Positions 55,129 to 64,000 of a stretch of DNA of 64,000 bases are shown in pieces. Source of the DNA: Apoderus coryli (taxonomy: Eukaryota > Arthropoda > Insecta > Coleoptera > Attelabidae); contig OU452204.1 in NCBI GenBank assembly GCA_911728435.2, positions 5,332,001 to 5,396,000 of the forward strand. The letters are read 5' to 3'. The position numbers and the translations under genes are program-made. How positions within the stretch are numbered: position 1 is the first letter of the stretch; every line of letters starts with the position of its first letter. Under the pieces are notes generated by a model, which was not told the origin of the DNA, did not search any database, and saw nothing but the letters and a program-made list of their open reading frames with translations.

Positions 55129-56377
55129 GTAAATGAAACAGCATTACAATGTACTACATTTTCAAATCATAATTGAACATATAATAAAGGCATTTAAAGA
55201 CGTAGAAAAAAGTAATTCTAGGTATCCGACGTAGCATATTAAAAAACATTGCATAAAACTAAATTTTATATGTGATAGAAGTAGCCACTATGTAGTCCCA
55301 TGTGGATACCTAGAGTAAAATTACTTTGCTAATTATTTTTTCTATACAAAATCACCTAGCGAAATGTGTACTTTACAATATGTTTTTATTTAAATAAACA
55401 ATAATTATAATTCAATAAACCGTAAAATATAATAAATAGATACTCCATACAAATGATAATATAAATACCGAACAAGCAGTCTCTTGTTTAGTGGTATGCT
55501 ACCTACCGAATTAAAATATATCTAGATAATACAATACAATAATAATTGCTTTCTCTAAAATATTGTTCAATTGCCATCAAAATTTCAAGGGCTGTCTATT
55601 CAGACGACGAAATGGTGAACATTTTCCGGAACTAAATTATTTTTTATTCAAAAACAATCGAAGAGGTTGGTATGGTGTAGGGATGTGTTAAGGGCATTCG
55701 AATACAATCGTTTGCAGACATCTATATATCTGTTAGCAAAAATGTTGTTAGAGTGTTAAAGAGTAATGATGGGATTAGGTAATGAAGTATTTCGAAGCTG
55801 ACATATTAGATAGTTCAAAAACAGAAATAGAAAATCATCATATTTCGCTTTGCAGGCATATATATTTGCGCATGGTAATCTCCACTAAGACGTATCTGCA
55901 AGCAAAAATTTTCAAAGGGTTTTAAAGACAAAATATCGGATTCGGTAATGAGGTATTTTGAAGCGGAAATATCAAATAGTTAACTCATAAATTGAGTTCA
56001 AACATGGGTAATTTTTTCAAATATACAGACATATTTTTGTGGATAGAAATCTCCACTAATACTACAAATGTTTAAATAGAAGAAGAAGTAACTTGGTAGT
56101 TTGCACTTTCGAAACTTTTTTGTTTGTTAGATCCTCACAAAGGCTTATTAAAATCCTCTTAGACTCTGAAATCAATAAGCCATAGTGGTAACCACCATCA
56201 TCTTTAAGATTGTCAATGCTCTAACGACAAAGTAACAACATCAATTTTTCTCTTGTCCTCGAGTTATATTTTCCTTTTGTTTTGCTCACCCGTTTCTAAT
56301 TTTACAAATTCTACAGTATCATGTTTATTGCATATTGCTTCAAGATAAACACGAATCGAAAATATTGGAAAACTCAC
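55129..56377. other. Intron upstream of GALK2 donor, nothing recognised
   Basis: No coding similarity or repeat partner. The donor of the exon at 56378 is at its right edge. Confidence 0.4.
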
Positions 56378-56486
56378 CTTCTGTAGCTAAGAAAGCGATC
56401 GCCTGATCCATGCCACCTCCTTGGGTGCCGATATAACGTTCACATTCACCACAGAGAGTTGCAAGTTTTGATTTGTTTAAAGGCAA
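56378..56486 (-). CDS. GALK2: GALK2-type galactokinase, internal exon with GGGMDQ motif
   Basis: Internal exon of a GHMP-family sugar kinase, cytosolic, which phosphorylates galactose or N-acetylgalactosamine at C1 with ATP. Read on the minus strand it is bounded by an acceptor (TTTGTTTCAG) and a donor (GAAG/GTGAGTT) and is 109 bp, that is 36 codons plus one base. The peptide contains [14 protein letters not shown] followed by [14 protein letters not shown]. In the galactokinase family the Asp of the (G/C)xMDQ motif is the catalytic base, so this exon carries an active-site residue. The GGGMDQ form and the ERYIGT context resemble GALK2 more than GALK1 (from knowledge of the family). The exon ends in phase 1, matching the exon at 16860-17017. 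It is too short and too lacking in an ATG to stand out as an ORF. Upstream exons lie beyond the window. Confidence 0.92.
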
Positions 56487-59146
56487 CTGAAACAAAAACA
56501 TAATTCCTGGTTTCAACTAAAAGAATCTTGCAGGAAAAATTGTACAATTTCATATAAACAATGGTCTGAATTTAAATAATAAAATTTTAATGACACCCGA
56601 CAATGTTATTAGTGGCGTAGACAGGAAAAATCGCGCGGTTGCGAAAGTGAGTGTATGTTAATACTGTTAATATCACACGAAAAATATGTCAGAATGTATC
56701 GTTTATGTTGTCGCATTGTTTCCAACACTTCAAAACATTTTTTAGCTTTGAGTTCAACAAGGTTAATTATACGTTTTCAACACTACATGTTTATACCGGA
56801 GTTGTAACGCAACGTAATAACCCTTGAGGTTTAATTTTTTACTTGCAAAATTAATAGCAATTTTTATAATGGCAAAAATGATAACCAGAACCAGGAGGGA
56901 GCTGATTTTATTCATCTAAATATTCTCCACATTTCATTATTATGATTCTAGTAAGTAGAAAATATTTATTTAGAAGGCAAATTTTGCATCGTAGGCTCTG
57001 TCCGATAATTTCTACCAGCATCCCTGCTGGGATAGTTTAGAAGCTCCCTGGCGATGTTGCTTTCTATTCCTATTATCACATATTTACTTGCTAATTAGAA
57101 TATATGACAGCACAAAATATACTCATTTAAAAAGTTGCAAAACTGAGTTAGGCTTTGACTAAGTTTGTAGGGTGATTTAAAGTGACAACAACCAATTATC
57201 GTGAATATATTTTCCCTTTTTGAAGCTTTCTTTTATAGAACGTTGTATATTATAATAGGATCTCATTGTCATTTACGTTAGCAGCAGTACAGGCAAGTTC
57301 TGGAACATTGAAATTTGCTGACTTTTAATTGATTGTTGATAATACCCTACAATCCACTCATCCGTAAAATGTACTAAATTAGAGGGTATGAAAATATTGA
57401 ACATTAGAAATATTATTTATAATAATAACTTTTCGAGATTTCGAAATGTACAATTATTAATACATAAGACGTATAGATACGTGATAAAGATTCAACGATA
57501 AGTCGACGGAAATTTGGTTAGAGTAATCAAACTTGTCACTTGAGGCAGCTAAACTATTTACTTCTCATTTGTCAAATCAAGACTGAATTAAAAGTAATTT
57601 CAAAAGTACTCAATGTGTGGCTTGTAATGAATTATGTATTATATGAATACAAAAAAACGAAAGTAAACTTCCAAGAATCATAAGTAATATCAATTAGTAG
57701 TAGTACTCATCCTGTTACGGGTCTAAGTCTCATCGCCCATTTACAATCGTACAGTAAACCAACACCATTCACGTCTTAACTTTCCAACGAAGTCCAAACA
57801 CCAACTCAACTATTTCAACTCACGTGGTGACGAACTTCCAGCAGCAAACTGGTAAAGTTAACAAATGTTCACACGTACAATGCTTTCACAAAGTTTTACC
57901 TGGTACCGAAAGTGGTAGGCTATTCCATATAGAGGTTTCACATCAAGAGCCTATCTGTTCAGGAGGTTGTACTAAGTAAGTAGAAACCTTTCAAATAAGG
58001 CGTGATGAATGTTTGACCAGGTAAGGTAAAACGTAAAGGAAAAAACGTAGAACGTAAAACGTATACGTAGAAACGCCAAGGCAAAAAAGCCCTGTAATAA
58101 TTCAACGTTATTAGAATCAATTACCACACTCTCAACGTGCACTTGACATAGAAACTTGAATAATTAACTTACGGTGATGGTATGTGGGTTTTTAAGGTGA
58201 AATAGAGCTATATAGCTCTTTCATAACACTCCAACCAGTGATTGTTGGTTGATAACGGTTCAGTGCACTAAAGAATGTAAAAGAATATTAGACAAAATTC
58301 TAGAATACGCCACATGGCTACTTACTCCGCTACCACGAGCACATTCAATCCGGTTAACACCGACTTATGAGAAGATTACTCAACCAAACGTAGAACGTAC
58401 TAACACGATAAAATCTTCCCACAAGGTTTACGTAAAGTCTCCACCAAGATCCCAACAATTAGGAAAGCAACACCTGCCAATAAGAATAGGGGAAACTTTA
58501 CTGTACTCGTTGTAATGAATCAGAACCAAAAATGGATAATGACAGATTATACTTATACTCTAGCCAATTCCAGAATTTTCGAATAGGGAAGTAACCTAAT
58601 TCAACTGAATATAGAAGAGGTAATAATAATGACATAATTATAGGCTTAGTCTCAGCTGATCCGACCACAATGTTGCATTCTGCTTCTAGACAGTGCAATT
58701 TTAATGTCAATTTGCGACTAGCTGATCCACATGGAAAATAGTTAACTCTAACCTGCAAACGATATTATAAACAAACAGCAACATATTATATTTTATCATG
58801 TGTAAAGATGTTAATTAATTTCGGAAAATTATGACCAGTATTTATGTATGTTAATTAATCTTATATCAGGCAATGATTTAATATTAATCTTTCCCAAAAA
58901 TGGCTTCAAAAGTAACCAATTTATACAAAATATAAGTAAACAAAGTGGAATGAGATTTAAATATCTGTGAAAATCGTTCCAGCAATAATAAATCTAAATA
59001 TAATATGCGACAAGTGAATAAAGCGAAATATTCTGTTGACCAAAATTGATTTCACAAAGAAGTAACCGATAAAATCGTATACATTGTAAGTTAGCCCTAC
59101 TCAACAGCAAAATTAGGTCCTAACACTGTAAACAAAACTGCAGAAT
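56487..59146. other. Next GALK2 intron (5' side), nothing recognised
   Basis: I searched this stretch on the minus strand for the expected preceding GALK2 exon (a GSGLSSSSA-type block) and did not see it. The ORFs at 58249 and 58498 have no similarity. Confidence 0.45.
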
Positions 59147-59202
59147 TAACGGATACATTTAATTTGAAGGGGTTACTCAAAATGTCAAGTTTCTCTCATT
59201 AA
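59147..59202 (+). repeat. Dispersed repeat, 5' half, split by piggyBac
   Basis: AACGGATACATTTAATTTGA ... AAGTTTCTCTCATTAA, a diverged copy of the repeat at 16380. It resumes at 60153 (TTAATAGAGATGCAAGAAAT) and runs to about 60295. Confidence 0.75.
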
Positions 59203-60152
59203 CTCTAGAATACTAACCATTCGTAATATTTACGAACGCAATTTTTTTTTTCAAGAAAAGGCAATAATGTATAAACCTTAGATGTGACGGCCCTCTAGTA
59301 GCTTAGTTGGTAAGTCTAGCGAGCAGTTCGTGAGTGTTGTGGTTGTTGTCAGCACAGTCTATATACTTGTATTACTCATCGCTTCGTGTTTTTTACGATA
59401 TGTTAGTGTTTACGTTACTTTTTTTTTTAACTTTTGTATTCTTCATTTTTTCATTTTTGAGCTAAATTTATTACATAATGGCCAGGGAATGGGAAGATAT
59501 AAGACCCTTGACCCAAGCAGAATTAAAATTGGATTTAAAAGGCGCGCTGCCAGGTGAATTCGATAATGATACACAAGAACCCAATGAAGAAGTTCCCACT
59601 GACTCATAAACTGAAGACAACTTGGAAAATTGTTTTAGCCCATCTGGATGAGAATATGAGCCAGACTTTTCCAATGCAGAGAACACCGATACTCAACACA
59701 GCAATCTTCAACAAAAAAGAAAAAAGTTTAAACATGGCTAGAAAAGCGTTTTGCGATACCAACTTTGCAAAGCTCACTAAAGTTTCTTATTAGTGATATA
59801 ATTAAAATTCTTCTTGGAAATACCAACGACGAACATTTTCCTGAGAAGCGCACAAGTTGTTACATCTGTCCATCAAATAAAAGAAGAGTGACGTCCCTAT
59901 ATTGTAATCAGCGTCTTCGGGCATTCTGTGCGGAACATCATGCTCGTTTTTGTGTTACCTGTGATGCGGAAAAATAGTTTATTGGGTTTTGGGTGGTTAT
60001 TTTAGTGTAAAATGATATCCTTTTGTTATATTTGGCAATAAAAATAAAGTTGCAAAAAATTATATGTATTTTTATTTAATTAAAAAAAAACGTAAAAATT
60101 ACGAATGGTTAGTGACCACGTAATTGTAATTTAAGGTTAGTGTTCTAGGGTT
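59203..60152 (+). mobile_element. Internally deleted piggyBac element, TTAA target
   Basis: Flanked by TTAA (59199-59202 and 60153-60156). The ends CTCTAGAATACTAACC and, in reverse, CCCTAGAACACTAACC are the piggyBac CCCTAGAA-type TIRs. A subterminal inverted repeat, ACTAACCATTCGTAAT...TTTACG, is at 59211-59234 and 60091-60116. The 950-bp interior keeps the start and end of a transposase gene and a poly-A signal (AATAAAAATAAAG at about 60039). Confidence 0.9.
59478..59977 (+). pseudogene. piggyBac transposase, termini only
   Basis: Starts with ATG at 59478: MAREWEDIRPLTQAELKLDL, an acidic N-terminus, stop near 59607. After frame changes (TEDNLENCFSPSG; FSNAENTDTQHSNLQQKRKK) it ends with the C-terminal cysteine-rich domain, CYICPSNKRRVTSLYC, then CAEHHARFCVTC and the stop at 59977. 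The DDD catalytic core is deleted, so the element can move only with a helper transposase. Confidence 0.85.
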
Positions 60153-60295
60153 TTAATAGAGATGCAAGAAATGTATCGATATATTCGATTCGATCTCAAT
60201 TTCTCAGTCTATATTAGTAGAAAAAAAAATATAATTACAAGCCATGCCACATATATTTAAGGTTAAACTATTGACTCGAACACTGCAAATTGGTC

Positions 60296-61092
60296 TATTT
60301 GCCCTTTGTTTTTAATATAAAGAATTGTTTTATTTTTGCTCTAACAATTCTACGCCCATGCCTTTGAAATGATTGATAATATGCAAACGAAAGTTTTTAT
60401 GCGAGTTTAAAAATACTATGCAAACATACAAGCACGTAGAGAAGCAGAAAAGCAGAGAAATAATAAACATTCAAATATTTCACTCATGAAAATATTTGAC
60501 AAAAATATATGTGGTATTTTTTTTATTTGCTCCTTTAAAAATCATTCAAGCATCTTTAAATTATGTTTTGTAGGAATTTCTAACATACGGGTATCTAGAA
60601 ACTGAACAATAATTTCAATTTGTTCATTATACTACACAGTAATTCCATCTTCCAATCAATCTAATGTAAACTTAGTACTAAAGTTATTCATAGTAACTAA
60701 AGTAACTACGTGAGGAAGAGGATATAAACTTATGTAGTCTTGAACTTCAAATTGCCGAGATCATCCCGGCACAACAATTACGTAACTTTCAAGGTTAGTT
60801 AATTGAAAAGGGCAATGGAAAACGATAGAGACGGTTGGTAAAGAAACTTACATGGTCTCCCATTAAAAGGGGTATTAGTTTGTTACACAAAGTTGCTCGA
60901 AGTAATTTAACATTTTTTTTAAACTATCATGAACATAAAATGTGCTATAGTGAAGTGTATATACGATATATTATGTACAATCTCCACCTTTATAATCAAA
61001 AACTAACATGAAAAATGAACAGAAAAATGTAGTTAAGCATTATCGTCAATTTTTGATTGGCCACTAGACAGACCTCTATCGTTCGAAGTAAG
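60296..61092. other. Intron, nothing recognised
   Basis: AT-rich; no coding similarity. Confidence 0.4.
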
Positions 61093-61608
61093 TACCGGGT
61101 AGCCCGTTTAAGAGGGACCACTACCTTATCTGAGAAGCTATAAACAGTACAACAAAAAGTTAAATAGAAACTTTTGTTGGGTTAACTTGATTTTTTTATT
61201 TGTTTAATTTTTACATATACAGGGTGGCTCATATTGGAGTGACGGCATTCAACTACCTTATTTTAAATAGCACACCCTATATATAGAGAGAGCCCTAAAA
61301 GGCAAAGTCAAAGATATATAATAGTATGGGGTTTACATACACCGCACACTGGAGCCACAAACTCAAAAAGTTGGCAATAAATCAAAAAAGTAAATCTCAA
61401 ATACACCTAATCCAATATCATTTATCAATGCACGATACCTTCTGACATAATAAAAGCAATGAATGAGGTCACTAACCTCATTCGGCTCATCGTCACACGT
61501 CTCAGTCGATGTTCATTGGTTGCAAAGGTAAATTGTCAGTGTGTAAATTTTAACCTATTGTTGTGTTGTGCTTAATTTAGATTATCTCAATTTTATGAAA
61601 CTTAGGAA

Positions 61609-62335
61609 ATGGAACCTTCAAGTTCAGGTATGTGTTGTTACATAAATCAGTATAAAAGTATATATTAGTTAATATAAGTTTATAAATATGGGTTCATGCA
61701 AAACTAAGGTAATATTTTTAAATTTTAAATAATTCTGAAAAATATAAAGGATATTAGTTATGTTCCAAGGCAGTCCAAGGTTTAATTTTATTATTTTTGT
61801 AATCAATATTGATTTTGGTGCACTTATTTGCACTTTTCGTCTATATTTGATTTTTTAAAGGTAAACGTAAATAATAATTTATTACGCATTAAATTAGATA
61901 TTTTTTATTTCAGGAACGCGTTCCAATACTATGTTTATAACAAGAAGAGGACTTCTTAATATTATGAGAAGTTCTCAAAAGAGTGCAATTGATGATGAAT
62001 TTAGTTTTTTAAAAGAAGAGCTTAAGAAACGAATAAAATGTGATAAGACGTTATTGGAGGCCTTAGATAAAAATTATTCTCATTTTAAATCTCAATATAA
62101 AGCGCGTTGGATAAAAGTACTTAGAATGGAAGAAAAATTCCTTAAAAACAATGCTGAATGACTAGATGCCACTATTTCCTTTAAAAAGATGGAGGAACCT
62201 AAGACACCAGAGAAGACACGTGGCCGGCTAACAATTTCTTTTGATTCCAGTTCGGAACGGAAAAGCGATTAAAAACAAAAGAGTTAAGAGATTCAACTCC
62301 TGTGACAATCCTAAGTTATGCTGCCTACAATATTT
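61609..62335 (+). pseudogene. Two-exon gene start of unknown family inside a TIR element
   Basis: Exon 1 is 61609-61627 (ATG, six codons plus one base; MEPSSS) with donor CAG/GTATGTG. The 286-bp intron ends TATTTCAG. Exon 2 starts at 61914 and stays in frame (TRSNTMFITRRGLLNIM...EELKKRIKCDKTLLEALDKN...KARWIKVLRMEEKFLKNNAE) to TGA at 62159-62161. The same frame then continues with coding-like sequence (LDATISFKK, KTPEKTRGRLTISFDSSSER) to 62271, and one frame over KTKELRDSTPVTILSYAA to about 62335. So this looks like the N-terminal part of a longer protein with one nonsense and one frameshift mutation. I think it is a multi-copy arthropod family, but I cannot name its function. Confidence 0.6.
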
Positions 62336-62337
62336 AG

Positions 62338-63080
62338 CATACATTTCAACTAGCGTACGTAAGTTATTTGATTGATGTTTTAGATTCTGCTTGGAGAGAA
62401 AAAAATGTACATAAATGGTGTACTTCTGCTAAAAGAGCTGTTGCTGTAATTTGAAAAATGACACAGTGTTGCCATATTTGGCATTTCATTAATTTTCTTG
62501 TTTTTTTCAAATGCACACCCCTGTATATTATGTCAGATACAAATAAACCATTCAAAGGCAAATTCAACGATATATATCATGCGGTGCCCTCGAGTCACTG
62601 TTTCTAAAATATCAGCGGTGAAACCGTTTGACAACACAATAAGTCAGTTTTAAATTTTAGCAATATAGTGTGTTTGGAAAAGAGTTGTTTCAATTTGAAA
62701 AAATTACAGTACCTAATATAACTCTACAGAAGATTCTATCAAGATATCGGTTTTATATGGAAATAATAAACGAAAAATGTTGACCGGTTACTCCTGGTTT
62801 CACCACTGATATTTTAGAAACAGTGACTCGATGGCACCGCATGATATATATCGTTGAAGATGTCTTTGAATGGTCCATTCATATCTGACATAATATACAG
62901 GGGTGTGCTTTTGAAAAAAACGAGAAAATTATTGAAATGCTAAATATGGCAACACTGTGTGATTTTTCAAATTACAGTAACAGTTCTTTTAGCCTAAGTA
63001 CAGCATTTATGTATAGTTTTTTCGATCCAAACAGAATCTAAAACATCATTCAAATAACTTACGTACGCTAGTTGAAATGT
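62338..63080. repeat. Large foldback, about 300-bp arms
   Basis: Arms 62338-62640 and 62795-63080 pair over about 290 bp (CTAGCGTACGTAAGTTATTT; GCGGTGCC...GAGTCACTGTTTCTAAAATA). The centre is about 155 bp, AT-rich and non-coding. It begins just where the gene similarity ends, so it may have displaced the rest of that gene. Confidence 0.88.
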
Positions 63081-63158
63081 AGTCTATTTAACGTTTTGTT
63101 GTACCGTGTATAGTTTCTCAGATAAGGTAGTGGTCCCTCTTAAACGGGCCACCCGGTA

Positions 63159-63511
63159 CATACATCACTTTTTTATATTATTCCTTTCCTTGAACTAATT
63201 TTTCAATATTTCGTTATCGTTTCTTGGGGTCTTGGTTTTAAAGTATATATACAGGGTGTTAGTAAATAAGTGCGACAAAGTTCAGGAGGTAATTCTGCAT
63301 CAAAAAATAATGACAGTTTGCTGTATAAACAAATGTCCGCAAATGCTTCGTTTTCTGCTGAGATACAGTTAAAGTATTTCTTAAAAACTTAAGATTTATT
63401 GATTGCTCTGAAACCGGTGGAGATATGCAAATGAAATTTAGTGGGTTTTAAGAGGTAGTTATTGCGCATTTTTTGACATGCAATTAAGAATTCTATGTTC
63501 ATCAGTGGCGC
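63159..63511 (+). repeat. Possible terminus of a dispersed DNA element
   Basis: ATATATACAGGGTGTTAGTAA, then ATAAGTGCGACAAAGTTCAG at about 63245-63285, has the look of ACAGGGTG-type TIRs common in insect elements; no partner is in the window. Confidence 0.4.
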
Positions 63512-64000
63512 GCATACGGGTAATGATCTCAATTTTTTTGAAGAAAAAAAATAGGTACGCCACTCAAATTAAAAATCATTTTGGAATTCCTCGTTCAATT
63601 TGTGAAAATCTCTCTTGCTTTTTTTATTTGGGGCATTTGTGCAAAAAAATAAAACATCACGCGGCGACGTTAGTAGGCTACTGTCAACATTCTGTTAAAT
63701 ACGAATATTTCAACGAAATGTCAAATTAGCGTTTCTTCATTATTAGTGTTATTTTCTCTTATTGTTTTGGTTTAATGTTTATTGTATTAGATAGTCCATG
63801 ATAATGTATTAAAGAAATGAAAAATAGGGGGTAAGAAGTTTTATTTTTTTTGCACAAAGACGATGCCCCCTACGATAAAAAAGCAAGAGAGATTTTTTCT
63901 CACAAATTGAACGAGGAATTACGAAATGATTTTATATTTGAAAAATTCCAGTGGCGTACCATTTATTTCTTTAAATATATTGAGATCATTACCCGTATGC
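63512..64000. mobile_element. Foldback, about 150-bp arms, cut by window end
   Basis: The left arm 63512-63659 (GCATACGGGTAATGATCTCA ... TGCAAAAAAATAAAAC) pairs with 63837-64000. The right arm reaches the last base of the window, so the end is unknown. The ORF at 63478-63729 falls on the arm and is not a gene. Confidence 0.88.

Larger units (their letters stand above)
17018..56377 (-). other. GALK2: 39.36-kb GALK2 intron filled with transposable elements
   Basis: The interval between the two GALK2 exons. Both ends carry GT-AG signals and the exon phases agree (1 into 1), so no exon need be missing between them. It contains at least three near-full-length LINEs, an LTR-like block, Penelope remnants, several DNA transposons and many inverted repeats. 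I saw no further host exon inside it. Confidence 0.85.
61093..63158 (+). mobile_element. 2.07-kb TIR element carrying part of a spliced gene
   Basis: TIRs of about 75 bp at 61093-61168 and 63083-63158: TACCGGGTAGCCCGTTTAAG, AGGGACCACTACCTTATCTG, AGAAGCTAT. The outermost TA on both sides may be the target duplication. The inside contains the start of a gene (61609-62335) and a long foldback (62338-63080). No transposase was recognised, so it is non-autonomous. Confidence 0.85.

Noticed and set aside
56487..59146. Preceding GALK2 exon with the GSGLSSSSA block
   Set aside because: I looked for it on the minus strand and did not find it; it is presumably upstream of the window.
63478..63729. 83-codon ORF
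   Set aside because: It falls largely on one arm of an inverted repeat, and no similarity is visible.
1..64000. CRISPR arrays, tRNA or rRNA genes, bacterial-type operons
   Set aside because: None was seen; repeats here are transposon-derived and the gene structure is eukaryotic.

Overview
The window looks like a large, AT-rich, transposon-dense insect genome. The host gene, the spliceosomal introns and the repertoire of elements (Penelope, jockey, LOA, RTE, CR1-like, mariner, piggyBac) all fit an arthropod, possibly a beetle or hemipteran; the order is inferred, not shown. Nothing suggests a prokaryote: there are no operons, no CRISPR array, and I saw no tRNA or rRNA gene.

The only host gene I can recognise is on the minus strand: two adjacent exons of a GALK2-type galactokinase (N-acetylgalactosamine kinase). 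The upstream exon is at 56378-56486 (it carries the GGGMDQ motif) and the next at 16860-17017 (PLRATDV and MNKAAT). Their splice phases match, so a single intron of 39,360 bp separates them. Everything else lies in that intron or in its two neighbours, which run off both window edges. Most of it is mobile DNA, often nested.

Left part (1-16.8 kb): a Tc1-like DDE fragment, a 3' LINE fragment, several inverted-repeat (foldback/MITE) elements, copy 1 of a 1.48-kb repeat (4193-5680), a mariner pseudogene (9.1-10.0 kb) and a decayed tandem array (12.0-12.9 kb).

Middle (17-45 kb): a jockey-clade LINE (17708-22012, 11-bp target duplication) inserted in an LTR-like block; a Gypsy-type integrase remnant; two Penelope remnants with hammerhead-like motifs; a DD34-type transposase interrupted by a foldback; an internally deleted transposon with matching TIRs (30492-31456); an RTE-like LINE fragment; a tyrosine-recombinase-like ORF; and a minus-strand CR1/jockey-group LINE (about 40.1-44.1 kb). 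In that LINE ORF1 ends in a canonical U_UUA_AAC slippery heptamer directly before its stop, in phase to shift -1 into an AUG-less ORF2.

Right part (45-64 kb): an apparently intact LOA-type LINE with RNase H (45667-50684, 12-bp target duplication, poly-A tail), a perfect 110-bp tandem duplication, copy 2 of the 1.48-kb repeat (52931-54411), the GALK2 exon, an internally deleted piggyBac inserted in another repeat, a 2.07-kb TIR element carrying the spliced start of an unknown gene, and an inverted repeat cut by the window end. The LINE proteins would support copying of themselves and possibly of non-autonomous elements; most other coding remnants are broken.
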